Made by a program: the position numbers and the translations under genes. Shown piece by piece: positions 1-8,601 of a stretch of 64,000 nt of DNA. Numbering within the stretch: the stretch's first letter is position 1; each line of letters begins with the position of its first letter. A model generated the notes under the pieces. The model ran no database searches and was not told the origin of the DNA. It saw only the letters and a list, made by a program, of their open reading frames with translations. Location: NCBI RefSeq assembly GCF_000717345.1, contig NZ_JNZA01000018.1, positions 81,989 to 145,988 on the forward strand, written 5' to 3'. The DNA comes from Streptomyces lydicus (GTDB taxonomy: Bacteria; Actinomycetota; Actinomycetes; Streptomycetales; Streptomycetaceae).

Positions 1-625
1 ATTCCAGGGCCGAGACGGCGGGTGCCATGTGGTGAGTATGGAACGCGCCGGCCACCTTCAGCGGTACGACCCGGCGGGTGCCTTCCGGCTTGTTCTCGAC
101 GAGCGCGGCGATCTGCTCCGCGGTGCCCGCCGCGACGATCTGACCCGCGCCGTTGACGTTCGCCGGGGTGAGGCCCAGCTGCTCCAGGTGCGGGATGACG
201 ACGGCCTCGTCGCCGCCCAGCAGTGCGGCCATGCCGGTCTCGGTGATCGCGGCGGCCTCGGCCATCGCCTGGCCGCGCCGGCGCACCAGCTTCATCGCGG
301 CCTCGTCGGAGACCGCGCCGGTCAGCGCGGCGGCGGCGAGCTCACCGACGCTGTGGCCGGCCGCGGCGCCGACCTGCGCGGCGAAGCCGTCGGCCGTCGG
401 GAACAGCTGGCGGGCGGAGATCAGGGCGGAGGCCACCAGCAGCGGCTGCGCCACCGCGGTGTCGCGGATCTCCTCCTCGTCGGCCTTCGTGCCGTAGTGG
501 ATCAGGTCCAGGTCGATGGCGGCCGACCACTCACGGAGCCGGTCTTCGACACCGGGGAGGTCGAGCCAGGGGGTCAGGAAGCCGGGCGTCTGAGCGCCTT
601 GGCCGGGAGCGACGAGTACGAGCAC
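1..625 (-). CDS. fabD: Malonyl-CoA:ACP acyltransferase FabD, N-terminal two thirds (runs off the window)
   Basis: Transfers malonyl from CoA to acyl carrier protein, the entry step of type II fatty acid synthesis in the cytoplasm. About 208 codons are visible of a family that usually has about 310. The start of the protein reads MLVLVAPGQGAQ, the oxyanion-hole motif. GHSVGE with the nucleophilic serine is near residue 92, and an FHTHHM stretch with the catalytic histidine lies near residue 200. I chose GTG at 625 because a purine-rich AAGAGAGAG lies 8-9 bases upstream; a GTG at 631 is the alternative. It lies directly downstream of fasR on the same strand, as in other Streptomyces, where fabD heads the fabD-fabH-acpP-fabF operon. 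The 3' part is outside the window. Confidence 0.95.
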   Translation of the reverse strand, partial: MLVLVAPGQGAQTPGFLTPWLDLPGVEDRLREWSAAIDLDLIHYGTKADEEEIRDTAVAQPLLVASALISARQLFPTADGFAAQVGAAAGHSVGELAAAALTGAVSDEAAMKLVRRRGQAMAEAAAITETGMAALLGGDEAVVIPHLEQLGLTPANVNGAGQIVAAGTAEQIAALVENKPEGTRRVVPLKVAGAFHTHHMAPAVSALE

Positions 626-714
626 CCTCACACTCTCTCTTGTGGGTGGTTCCGCCCGCCCGTGGGGACAGGGACCAAGAACCATCGGGGGAATTGTTGG
701 TCTCCGACAAAAGT

Positions 715-1914
715 CTAGGGTTGTGCCTCACCGTCAGCCAGACGCCCCAGAATCAGCGCGATACGGAGGGTGAAGGCCGAGCGGACATCGGAGGGTGACC
801 ATCCGGTGACGTCCGTCACACGTCGCAGCCGATAGCGCACGGTGTTGGGGTGCACGAACAGCATCCGCGCGGCGCCCTCCAGGCTGCTCGCCTGCTCCAG
901 ATAGACGCTCAGCGTCTCCAGCAGCGCCGACCCCGCCTCCTCCAGCGGTCTGTAGATCTCCTCCACCAACTGCTCCCGCGCGACCGGGTCGGAGGCCATC
1001 GCGCGCTCCGGCAGCAGGTCGTCGGCCAGCACCGGCCGGGGGGCGTCCGGCCAGGCCGCGCACGCCCGCAGACCGGCGGCCGCGGCCTGCGCGGAACGGG
1101 TCGCGGCGAGCAGGTCGGAGACCACCGGGCCGGCCACCACGGGGCCGGCCGCGTACGGGCCGATCAGCGCCTTCGCGGCCTTGAGCGGATTGTCCGAGCC
1201 GCCCGCGATCACCACCAGGCGCGAGCCCAGCACCCCGGTGAGGACCTGGAGCTTGGCGTGCCGGGCGGCCCGCCGGATCGCCTCCACGGTCAGTTCGCTG
1301 TCCCCGTCGGGCGCGGTGCCCAGCACCACGCACACGTGCTCGGGCGAGTTCCAGCCCAGCGCCGCCGCCCGGGAGACCGCGCCCTCGTCCGCCTCCCCCG
1401 ACAGCACCGCGTTGACCACCAGGGACTCCAGCCGGGCGTCCCACGCGCCGCGCGCCTCGGCGGCCTGCGCGTAGACCTGCGCGGTGGCGAAGGCGATCTC
1501 CCGGGCGTAGACCAGCAGCGCCTCGCGCAGCACGGACTCGTCGCCGGGGGCTGCGACCTCGTCGATCGCCGTCTCCATGACCTCGATGGTCGTACGGACC
1601 ATCTCCACGGTCTGCCGCAGCGTGATCGCCCGGGTCAGCTCGCGCGGGGCGGTGCCGAAGACGTCGGTGCTGATCGCCTGGGGGGTCTCCGGATGCCGGA
1701 ACCACTCGGTGAAGGCGGCGATGCCGGCCTGCGCCACCAGACCGATCCAGGAACGGTTCTCCGGGGGCATCGCGCGGTACCACGGCAGGGTGGCGTCCAT
1801 ACGGGCGATGGCCGCGGCGGCCAGTTTGCCGGACGAGTTCTCCAGACGCCGGAGGGTCGCCGAGTGCGGGTGCGCGTCGCGCGAAGCGGGTTCAGACACG
1901 GGACAAGCCTGCAC
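715..1914 (-). CDS. fasR: FasR, PucR-type activator of fatty acid biosynthesis
   Basis: PucR/CdaR-type regulator, about 399 residues. The C-terminal 60 residues form the helix-turn-helix domain (AARMLFVHPNTVRYRLRRV), which is typical of PucR proteins. The central part matches the GGDEF-like CdaR segment. The position directly upstream of fabD identifies it as FasR, the known activator of the Streptomyces fab operon; the activity itself is not visible here. Two GTG starts are possible, 1914 and 1899. The latter has AGG about 9 bases upstream. The gap of about 90 bases between its stop and fabD should contain its target promoter. A divergent pirin gene starts only 42 bases from its 5' end. Confidence 0.93.
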   Translation of the reverse strand: MQACPVSEPASRDAHPHSATLRRLENSSGKLAAAAIARMDATLPWYRAMPPENRSWIGLVAQAGIAAFTEWFRHPETPQAISTDVFGTAPRELTRAITLRQTVEMVRTTIEVMETAIDEVAAPGDESVLREALLVYAREIAFATAQVYAQAAEARGAWDARLESLVVNAVLSGEADEGAVSRAAALGWNSPEHVCVVLGTAPDGDSELTVEAIRRAARHAKLQVLTGVLGSRLVVIAGGSDNPLKAAKALIGPYAAGPVVAGPVVSDLLAATRSAQAAAAGLRACAAWPDAPRPVLADDLLPERAMASDPVAREQLVEEIYRPLEEAGSALLETLSVYLEQASSLEGAARMLFVHPNTVRYRLRRVTDVTGWSPSDVRSAFTLRIALILGRLADGEAQP

Positions 1915-1956
1915 TATCGGGGCGAGGAGGTGAGGGGGCGGGGCTACGGTGGGCCA

Positions 1957-2628
1957 ATGATTCAGGTGCGCAGGGGCGCGGAACGCTATCGGGGCGGCGA
2001 TCCGGACGCCGGGATCGAGTCACTGCACGCGTTCTCCTTCGGGCCCCACTTCGACCCGGACAATCTGCGCTTCGGCGCACTCATCGCCTGCAACGAGGAG
2101 CGGCTGGCGGCCGGCGCCGGCTTCGACGAGCATCCGCACCGCGACACCGAGATCGTGACCTGGGTGATCGAGGGGGAGCTGACCCACCGCGACACCACCG
2201 GCCACGAGACCACCGTACGCCCCGGTGATCTCCAGCGGCTCAGCTCGGCGGGCGGGGTACGGCACGTCGAGCGCAACGACGCGGGACAGCCGCTGCGCTT
2301 CGTGCAGATGTGGCTGGCACCGGAGGAGGCCGGCGGCGAACCGTCGTACGAGGTGGTGCGCGGCATCGCCGACGGCACCCCCTACGCGGTGCCGCGGGCC
2401 GGCGCCCTGCTGCATCTGCGGCGCCTGGCCGACGGCGAGCGCACCGCGGTCCCGGACGCCGCGCGCGCCTATGTGCACGTGGTGCGCGGCGCCGTACGGG
2501 TCGGCGACGAGCGGCTGGAGGCGGGCGACTCCGCGCGGATCACCGACGGGGCCGACCTGGAGCTGAAGGGGCTGGCGGCATCGGAGTGCCTGGTGTGGGA
2601 GATGGGGACGGAGCCGCGGCACGGGTGA
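1957..2628 (+). CDS. Pirin family protein
   Basis: A 223-residue bicupin protein. Residues 1-120 form the N-terminal pirin cupin, with the metal-ligand pattern HPHRDTEIVTWVIEGELTHRD (shown here in part: HPHRD and the later E and H) and the PGDLQRLSSAGGVRH stretch typical of pirins. The second half is the weaker C-terminal cupin (VHVVRGAVRVGDERL). Pirins are metal-binding proteins with quercetinase activity or regulatory roles; the substrate cannot be predicted. The ATG at 1957 begins MIQVRRGAERY, the normal start of the family. It is divergent from fasR and ends at a strong bidirectional hairpin shared with the next gene. Confidence 0.9.
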   Translation: MIQVRRGAERYRGGDPDAGIESLHAFSFGPHFDPDNLRFGALIACNEERLAAGAGFDEHPHRDTEIVTWVIEGELTHRDTTGHETTVRPGDLQRLSSAGGVRHVERNDAGQPLRFVQMWLAPEEAGGEPSYEVVRGIADGTPYAVPRAGALLHLRRLADGERTAVPDAARAYVHVVRGAVRVGDERLEAGDSARITDGADLELKGLAASECLVWEMGTEPRHG

Positions 2629-2633
2629 CGCGG

Positions 2634-2660
2634 CGGGCCCGGGAGATGTCCCCGGGCCCG
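2634..2660. terminator. Bidirectional terminator hairpin
   Basis: A perfect 10-bp stem (CGGGCCCGGG / CCCGGGCCCG) with a 7-base loop lies between the convergent pirin and serine hydrolase genes. No T-tract follows, as is usual in Streptomyces. Confidence 0.75.
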
Positions 2661-2674
2661 TACGTCCGCGCTGC

Positions 2675-3496
2675 TCAGGCCGTCTGCGCCAGCTCGGCCA
2701 GCACCGCGTCCGTCAGCTGCGGCCAGACCTCGATCGCCCACGGCCCGAAGGCCCGGTCGGTCAGCGCGACGCAGGCGGCCCGCGCGTCCGGGTCCACCCA
2801 CAGGAACGTCCCGGACTGCCCGAAGTGTCCGAAGGTGCGCGGCGAGGAACCGGCGCCCGTCCAGTGCGGCGACTTCCCGTCGCGGATTTCGAAGCCGAGT
2901 CCCCAGTCGTTGGGCTTCTGGTGGCCGTAGCCCGGGAGCACGCCCGTCACGCCGGGGAAGACCACCTGGGTCGCCGCGGCCAGCGTGCTCTCCGAGAGCA
3001 GCCGCGGGGCCTGGAGCTCGGCCGCGAAGCGGATCAGGTCGGCGACCGTGGAGACGCCGTCCTTGGCGGGGGAGCCGGGCAGCTCCGTCGCCGTCATGCC
3101 GAGCGGTTCGAGCACCGCCTCGCGCAGGTACTGCGGGAAGGGGATGTCGGTCGCCTTGGCGAGGTGGTCGCCCAGCGCCTCGAAGCCGGCGTTGGAGTAG
3201 ATCCTGCGGGTGCCCGGCTCGGCCATCACGCGCGGCTCGTCGAAGGCGAGACCGGAGGTGTGCGCGAGCAGATGACGCACCGTGGACCCCTCGGGGCCGG
3301 CCGGCTCGTCCAGCTCGATCGCGCCCTCCTCGACGGCCAGCAGCGCGGCGTACGCGGCCAGCGGCTTGGTCACCGAAGCCAGCGCGAACCGCTGCTCCAG
3401 CGGCCCGTACGAGCCGGCCACCACCCCGTCGGCACGTATGACGGCGGCCGCGGCCGTGGGCACCGGCCAGTTCTCGATCATCCGGAGGCTCTGCAT
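2675..3496 (-). CDS. Serine hydrolase of the beta-lactamase / penicillin-binding protein fold
   Basis: A 273-residue class C beta-lactamase-like (Pfam Beta-lactamase) protein. The SxxK motif is SVTK at residues 41-44, the YxN motif is YSN at 100-102, and HFGQSGT near residue 230 stands in for the third (KTG/HxG) motif. It is short compared with true AmpC or PBPs and has no signal peptide, so it is probably a cytoplasmic esterase or peptidase of this fold rather than a resistance enzyme. It is on the minus strand, convergent with pirin. The promoter region is shared with the divergent MerR gene. Confidence 0.88.
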   Translation of the reverse strand: MQSLRMIENWPVPTAAAAVIRADGVVAGSYGPLEQRFALASVTKPLAAYAALLAVEEGAIELDEPAGPEGSTVRHLLAHTSGLAFDEPRVMAEPGTRRIYSNAGFEALGDHLAKATDIPFPQYLREAVLEPLGMTATELPGSPAKDGVSTVADLIRFAAELQAPRLLSESTLAAATQVVFPGVTGVLPGYGHQKPNDWGLGFEIRDGKSPHWTGAGSSPRTFGHFGQSGTFLWVDPDARAACVALTDRAFGPWAIEVWPQLTDAVLAELAQTA

Positions 3497-3548
3497 GCCC
3501 CGAGCCTAACCTCCCCAAATTCAGGTCAAGTCCGGGTGGGAATCGCGC

Positions 3549-3579
3549 TTGCTTGGAGTGCACTCCAACTCTCTAGCGT
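3549..3579 (+). promoter_or_regulatory. MerR-type promoter with 16-bp palindromic operator
   Basis: TTGCTT (3549-3554) and TAGCGT (3574-3579) are spaced by 19 bp, the over-long spacing of MerR-controlled promoters. The perfect palindrome TTGGAGTGCACTCCAA (3553-3568) sits in the spacer. It is 45 bp upstream of the merR start codon. This fits autoregulation and control of the linked reductase. Confidence 0.8.
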
Positions 3580-3623
3580 TGGGACCGTCGAGAGGCATCC
3601 GGCGAAAACAGGGGAGACAGGGC

Positions 3624-4112
3624 ATGACGGTGACGCAGAGCGAGGCGGTCGCGAACGGTGCGATCGCGACCCGCGCACGGCCGGCGGCGGAGCGCACCTG
3701 CGCCGCGCCTTCCGTCCACCCTCGGCCCGCAGGGCGTGACCGGTACACCATCAGCGAGGTCGCGGAGCACACCGGCCTGAGTGCGCACACCCTGCGCTGG
3801 TACGAGCGGATCGGCCTGATGCCGCACGTGGACCGCACGCACACCGGCCAGCGGCGGTTCACCAACCGCGACCTGGACTGGCTGAGCCTGGTGACCAAGC
3901 TGCGGCTGACCGGCATGCCGGTCGCGGACATGGTCCGCTACGCCGAGCTGGTCCGGGTGGGCGAGTCCACCTTCTCCGAGCGCGAACGGCTGCTGACCGC
4001 GCACCGTGAGGACGTGCGACGGCGGATCGCGGAGCTGCAGAGCACGCTCGACATCCTCGACTACAAGATCGACATCTATGCCGACGCCCGGCGGGCGTCC
4101 GAGAGGTTCTGA
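3624..4112 (+). CDS. MerR family transcriptional regulator
   Basis: A 162-residue regulator. An unusual stretch of about 40 polar residues precedes the winged helix, which begins YTISEVAEHTGLSAHTLRWY. A coiled-coil dimerisation helix forms the C-terminus. There is no cysteine cluster for metal or redox sensing, so it belongs to the AdhR/YyaN-like branch that commonly controls aldo/keto reductases. The ATG at 3624 has GGGGAGA 8 bases upstream. It is followed after 7 bases by the aldo/keto reductase, forming a two-gene operon under the palindromic promoter at 3549-3579. Confidence 0.92.
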   Translation: MTVTQSEAVANGAIATRARPAAERTCAAPSVHPRPAGRDRYTISEVAEHTGLSAHTLRWYERIGLMPHVDRTHTGQRRFTNRDLDWLSLVTKLRLTGMPVADMVRYAELVRVGESTFSERERLLTAHREDVRRRIAELQSTLDILDYKIDIYADARRASERF

Positions 4113-4119
4113 GATCCCC

Positions 4120-5145
4120 ATGAGCACTGAGAAGATCGAAACGGTCGAGCTGGGCACCGGCGGCCCTCGCGTCGGGGTGCAGGGCCTCGGCTGTATGGGC
4201 ATGAGCTTCGCCTACGGCCCCACGGACGCCGACGAGGCGCGCGCCACGCTGGAGCGGGCACGGGAACTGGGCGTGACGCTCTACGACACCGCCGACATGT
4301 ACGGCCGGGGGGAGAACGAGAAGTTCCTCGCCCCGTTCGTCCGGGCGCACCGCGACGAGATCGTGCTCGCCACCAAGTTCGCGATAGCCCCGGACCCCGC
4401 CTTCCCCGACGACCCGACCAAGCGCGTCATCCGCAACGACCGGCCGTACATCCGGCAGGCCGTCGAGGGCAGCCTCCAGCGCCTGGGCGTGGACACGATC
4501 GACCTCTACTACATGCACCGGCGCAACCCGGACGTCCCGATCGAGGAGTCCGTCGGCGCGATGGCCGAGCTGGTCGCCGAGGGCAAGGTCAAGCACCTGG
4601 GGCTGAGCGAGGTGACCGCGGACGAGCTGCGCGCGGCGCACGCCGTGCACCCGATCGCGGCCGTGCAGTCCGAGTGGTCGCTGTTCAGCCGGGACATCGA
4701 GAAGCACGTGGTGCCGGCCGCGGCCGAGCTCGGCGTCGCCCTCGTCCCGTACTCGCCGCTCGGCCGGGGCTTCCTCACCGGCGCGTTCGTCAACGCCGAC
4801 AAGGAGCTGGGCTCGGACGACTTCCGCCGGATGCAGCCCCGCTTCACGGGCGACAACGCGGCCGCCAACGCCGCGCTGCTGGAGCCGGTCCGCAAGATCG
4901 CCGAGGTCCACGGGGCCACGCTCGGCCAGGTCGCCCTGGCCTGGGTGCAGCAGCAGGCCGCGGTGGCCGGGCTGCCGGTCGTGCCGATCCCCGGCACCCG
5001 CAAGCGCACCCGCATCGAGGAGAACACCGGCGCCACCCGCATCCGGCTGAGCGCGCAGGAGCTGGCCCTGCTGGAGCCGATCGCCGGCCAGGTGGCGGGG
5101 GAGCGGTACGCGGACATGTCCAGCACGTCGGCGGGACGGGAGTAG
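4120..5145 (+). CDS. Aldo/keto reductase
   Basis: A 341-residue NADPH-dependent oxidoreductase with a TIM barrel. The catalytic tetrad is visible: D and Y in LYDTADMYGRG, K in LATKF, and H in YYMHRRNP. The subfamily (YajO/PhdZ-like, with CMGMSFAYGP near the start) acts on small aldehydes and ketones. It is encoded 7 bases after the MerR regulator, which suggests induction by a toxic carbonyl compound; the inducer is an inference. It starts at ATG 4120. The last residues are polar and disordered. Confidence 0.93.
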   Translation: MSTEKIETVELGTGGPRVGVQGLGCMGMSFAYGPTDADEARATLERARELGVTLYDTADMYGRGENEKFLAPFVRAHRDEIVLATKFAIAPDPAFPDDPTKRVIRNDRPYIRQAVEGSLQRLGVDTIDLYYMHRRNPDVPIEESVGAMAELVAEGKVKHLGLSEVTADELRAAHAVHPIAAVQSEWSLFSRDIEKHVVPAAAELGVALVPYSPLGRGFLTGAFVNADKELGSDDFRRMQPRFTGDNAAANAALLEPVRKIAEVHGATLGQVALAWVQQQAAVAGLPVVPIPGTRKRTRIEENTGATRIRLSAQELALLEPIAGQVAGERYADMSSTSAGRE

Positions 5146-5151
5146 CCCACC

Positions 5152-5191
5152 GCCCCCGGTACGGTCCGCGTCCGCGGTCCGCACCGGGGGC
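5152..5191. terminator. Terminator hairpin between convergent genes
   Basis: GCCCCCGGT (5152-5160) pairs with ACCGGGGGC (5183-5191) across a 22-base loop, downstream of the aldo/keto reductase and facing the acyltransferase gene. Confidence 0.6.
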
Positions 5192-5268
5192 CGGGACGCC
5201 GGTCCCGGCCGGCCCGGTGGTGCCGGGCCGGCGCGGCAGCCGGACACCCCCTACGCCGGACCCGGCTC

Positions 5269-6507
5269 CTACGCCAGACCCAGTGCGAAGGCCGCGAACC
5301 CGGCGGCCAGCACCGCCGCCAGCGCCCGCCGCAGCCGGGTGACACCCGTCCAGGGCTCCTCGAAGCGGCGGGTGGTCCGGCCGATCACCACCAGCAGGAC
5401 GGCGAACAGCGGCAGCCAGGCCAGCCGGGCCAGGAGCCAGCCGAGCGTGTCGGGCGCGACGGTCAGCCCCGGCACCGCCCCCACGAAGGACGCGGGCACG
5501 GCCGCCGACAGCATCGCGGTCTGGTGCCAGCACAGGACCGTCATCGCGGAGAGGTTGACGACCACCACGGGCGCCCACAGCGCGGGCCGGCGCAGGACCC
5601 GGGCCAGCCGGTCGCGGAGCAGCACCGCGGCACCCGACTGGGCCGCGGCCAGGGCCAGCACCAGCAGCGACGGCGGATGGGAGTTCGTCCGGTCCTGCCC
5701 GGGGACGCCGACCATGCTCGCCGGGTAGTGGAAGAACACCAGCAGCGCGGCGAACAGTGCGGTACCGCCGAGGAGCAGCGTCCAGCCGCCGCGCCTGCCG
5801 AGCCGTCCCTCACCCCAGGACACCCCCAGCTGGTAGGCGAACATCCAGCCCGGGAGCAGGTTCAGCAGACTCAGCCACGGCGGCACGGCGGACGCGAACG
5901 GGCCGTACCGCAGGAAGTCCACCGCCGCCACGGCCGCCAGCAGCGGCGCCGCCGCCCAGGCACCCATCCGCCGGGCGGCCCGCACGCAGTACGGCGTCAG
6001 CGCGGTGATCACGGCGTAGACGCCGACGAACCACAGCGGCTGGATCACCAGCGTCGCGCCGGTCCGCAGCGTCGCCTCGGGGACCCCCAGGGCGAACAGC
6101 AGCGGCAGCAGCGCCGCCCACACCGCCGTCACACCGAGCACCGGGCGGCCCAGCCGGACGAGCCGGCCCCGCAGCCAGCGGCCCGTGGACCCGCCCCGGG
6201 CGGTGGCCCGCCGGAAGGACAGCACCGACGCGTAGCCGCCGACCAGGAAGAAGATGCCGAGCATCTGCAGCACCCAACTGGCGGGCGCGAGCGCGCCGAT
6301 GGCGGTCAGCGGGCTGGCGTTGTGCAGCGCGCCACCGCCGTCAAGGGCGAAGCCGCCGAGCAGCCAGTGGCCGGTGGGGACCGCGAGCAGCGCCAGGGCG
6401 CGCAGGCCGTCGATCGCCCGGTCACGGTCCGCGGGGGTGCGGTCCTCGATGGCGCGGACGGTGCTGCGGGCCGCGCCGCCGAGGCGCGCGAGAGGTGCGG
6501 AGTCCAT
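5269..6507 (-). CDS. Membrane acyltransferase (acyltransferase 3-like)
   Basis: A 412-residue polytopic membrane protein with about ten hydrophobic helices. It begins with DRDRAIDGLRALALLAVPTGHW, close to the RxxxxDGLRxxA...H pattern of the acyltransferase-3 family. These proteins move acyl groups onto sugars, lipids or secondary metabolites at the membrane; the acceptor is unknown. The ATG at 6507 (MDSAPLARLGG) is preferred, as longer versions run into the upstream hydrolase gene. The gene begins about 70 bases after the DUF1023 hydrolase ends on the same strand, so the two are likely co-transcribed. Confidence 0.82.
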   Translation of the reverse strand: MDSAPLARLGGAARSTVRAIEDRTPADRDRAIDGLRALALLAVPTGHWLLGGFALDGGGALHNASPLTAIGALAPASWVLQMLGIFFLVGGYASVLSFRRATARGGSTGRWLRGRLVRLGRPVLGVTAVWAALLPLLFALGVPEATLRTGATLVIQPLWFVGVYAVITALTPYCVRAARRMGAWAAAPLLAAVAAVDFLRYGPFASAVPPWLSLLNLLPGWMFAYQLGVSWGEGRLGRRGGWTLLLGGTALFAALLVFFHYPASMVGVPGQDRTNSHPPSLLVLALAAAQSGAAVLLRDRLARVLRRPALWAPVVVVNLSAMTVLCWHQTAMLSAAVPASFVGAVPGLTVAPDTLGWLLARLAWLPLFAVLLVVIGRTTRRFEEPWTGVTRLRRALAAVLAAGFAAFALGLA

Positions 6508-6577
6508 GAGGCGTCCTTGCGTCCGTGAACCGGTGGGGTGGGGAGCGGCGAGCGGCCCGAGGCGGCCGGGCGCGGCG

Positions 6578-7744
6578 TCAGCGCACATCGCCGTAGCGGC
6601 CCAGCACGATCGCCGCGAAGCTGCGCAGCGAGTCCGTTCCGGGCGCGAGGTAGCCGGTGTGGCCCTGGGCCCGCTCGGCGGAGACGTGCCGGGCGCCGAA
6701 GCCCGGCGACGTGGGGTCCGCGCCGTGCCCCAGGCCCAGCAGCTCGACGTTCGGGACGTCCGCTATCCAGTCGGAGGCGTCCCGCGCGGCCCAGACCCGC
6801 GCGGAGGTGTGCAGCTCCGCCACGCTGTCCCGGCGCGTCCCGGGGGAGGCGAAGACGATCAGGTCGGCGAGGTCGCCGCGGCCCAGCCGGGGCACCGCCA
6901 GGCCGCAGACCACCGAGCCGTAGCTGTGGCACAGCACGGCCGGCGCCCGCACCCCGGTGGCGGCCAGCCCGGACAGCAGCCGGGCCAGCCGCGGCGCACC
7001 GGCCTCGGCGAGCCGCCCGGTCGCCGCGTCCGGGCCCAGGCCGACCGGGGTGGTGTAGCCGGCCCAGGCGATGACCGCGGTACGGGCCTTCGGCGCCTCG
7101 ACCGCCATCTGCGCCCGCAGCGACGTGGCCATACCGGCCGGGGTCCCGTACGGGTCCTTCGCCCGGTCGAACGACGCCAGGTCGATGTCCGAGCCCGGCA
7201 CGACCACGGCGGTGTGCTCGGCGGTCGCCAAGTCCCCGTACACCTCGGCCACCTGTCCGCGGCCCCGGGGGTCGAAGGCGAGGACCCGGCGGCCCGGCGC
7301 GAGCAGTTCGGCACAGCGCTCGGCCGCCTTCCCGGCCTGCCGGTGGTCCTCCAGGGTGCCGGCCGGATCGGTGGCGCGGGCCAGTTGGCGGGCCCGTTCC
7401 GCCTTCAGCGCAAGGGAGTTGGCCTCGTACCGCAGCGCGAGCGGCGCACCGTCGAGGTTGCCCACGGTGAGCGGGTGACGGGCCGCGAGCGCATGCCGCT
7501 GGGCGGCGGACAGCGCGGTGAAGAAGCGGGCGACGGCGGCCGGCCGGGCGCTCGCCGGGTCGGGCAGCCGGACGCCGAGCGAGTGGTCGGCGCGCCAGGC
7601 GGCGGCGCCGGGCGCGGGCCCGGTGACGGCGGTCTGCGCGGAGCCAGCCGCCCAGCCGCCCGTACCGGCGACCAGGGCCGCCGCGAGCGCGGCGCCGATG
7701 AGTGTGCGCCTGCCGCGTCGAACGGCGGTGCTCCGCACGGACAT
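6578..7744 (-). CDS. Secreted or membrane-anchored alpha/beta hydrolase (DUF1023)
   Basis: A 388-residue protein. An arginine-rich start followed by a hydrophobic segment (residues 15-35) forms a signal peptide or anchor. The DUF1023 domain contains the nucleophile in CHSYGS, then an SPG motif and a late GLGHGADP histidine region. Members are uncharacterised predicted lipases or esterases. A paralogue with the same motifs is at 11195-12409; the pair brackets the two-component system and the DUF4429 gene. It is probably in an operon with the downstream acyltransferase. TGACG-TGG-CGTCA at 7801-7813 lies in its promoter region and may be an operator. Confidence 0.85.
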   Translation of the reverse strand: MSVRSTAVRRGRRTLIGAALAAALVAGTGGWAAGSAQTAVTGPAPGAAAWRADHSLGVRLPDPASARPAAVARFFTALSAAQRHALAARHPLTVGNLDGAPLALRYEANSLALKAERARQLARATDPAGTLEDHRQAGKAAERCAELLAPGRRVLAFDPRGRGQVAEVYGDLATAEHTAVVVPGSDIDLASFDRAKDPYGTPAGMATSLRAQMAVEAPKARTAVIAWAGYTTPVGLGPDAATGRLAEAGAPRLARLLSGLAATGVRAPAVLCHSYGSVVCGLAVPRLGRGDLADLIVFASPGTRRDSVAELHTSARVWAARDASDWIADVPNVELLGLGHGADPTSPGFGARHVSAERAQGHTGYLAPGTDSLRSFAAIVLGRYGDVR

Positions 7745-7859
7745 GGTGGTGTCTCCCTCTCCCGTTGGTGTGGCGGAGGGAAACGTAGGGAGGGGGTGAC
7801 TGACGTGGCGTCACACCGCGGAGCCAACTCCCGGGTGATACCGGGGTAGGGGGTGCGAC

Positions 7860-7887
7860 CGCCCCTCGTCCTCAGGGAGGAGGGGCG
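7860..7887 (-). terminator. Weak terminator hairpin after the response regulator gene
   Basis: CGCCCCTC and GAGGGGCG arms enclose a 12-base loop just downstream of the response regulator stop. Confidence 0.4.
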
Positions 7888-7923
7888 GGGTACGCGTCCT
7901 GTCGGGACGGGAGGGCGGCGCGG

Positions 7924-8601
7924 TCAGCGCTCGCCGGGTGCCACCAGCCCCGATTCGTACGCGAAGATCACGGCCTGCGCCCGGTCCCGCAGCTCCAACT
8001 TGGCGAGCACCCGCCCGATATGGGTCTTCACGGTCTGCTCGGCGAGGATCAGCGCCTCGGCGATCTCCTGGTTCGACAGGCCCCGGGCGATCAGCTCCAG
8101 CACCTCCGTCTCCCGCGGGGTGAGACCGTTCAGCCGGAGTGCGCCGCGGTCCTTGCGGGGCGCCGGACGCCGGGCGAAATCGGCGATCAGCCGCCGGGTC
8201 ACCGACGGCGCGAGCAGCGCCTCACCGGCCGCCACCACCCGCACCGCGGAGATCAGATCGGCCGGCGGCGCGTCCTTGAGCAGGAACCCGGAGGCGCCCG
8301 CGCGCAGCGCCTCGTACACGTAGTCGTCCACGTCGAAGGTCGTCAGCATCAGCACCTTCGGCCGGTGGACCACGCCGACCGGCGGATCCAGCAGCTGCCG
8401 GGCGGCCTCCAGCCCGTCCATCTCCGGCATCCGGACGTCCATCAGCACCACGTCCGGGTGGGTCCGGCGGCTGAGCGCCACCCCCTGCACCCCGTCGGGC
8501 GCGTCGCCCACCACATCGATGTCGCTCTGTGCGGCGAGCAGTGCGGCGAACCCCGCTCGCACCATGGCCTGGTCGTCGACGATGATCACGCGCGTGGTCA
8601 T
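7924..8601 (-). CDS. NarL/LuxR-family response regulator
   Basis: A 225-residue regulator. The receiver domain has the acidic pair D9/D10, the phospho-acceptor D55 in LMDVRMPEMDG, and the conserved lysine in LLKDAP. The C-terminal LuxR helix-turn-helix begins LTPRETEVLELIARGLSN. The start codon overlaps the kinase stop by 4 bases (ATGA), so the pair is translationally coupled. Partner and targets are not evident; the Streptomyces chromosome has many such pairs. Confidence 0.95.
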   Translation of the reverse strand: MTTRVIIVDDQAMVRAGFAALLAAQSDIDVVGDAPDGVQGVALSRRTHPDVVLMDVRMPEMDGLEAARQLLDPPVGVVHRPKVLMLTTFDVDDYVYEALRAGASGFLLKDAPPADLISAVRVVAAGEALLAPSVTRRLIADFARRPAPRKDRGALRLNGLTPRETEVLELIARGLSNQEIAEALILAEQTVKTHIGRVLAKLELRDRAQAVIFAYESGLVAPGER

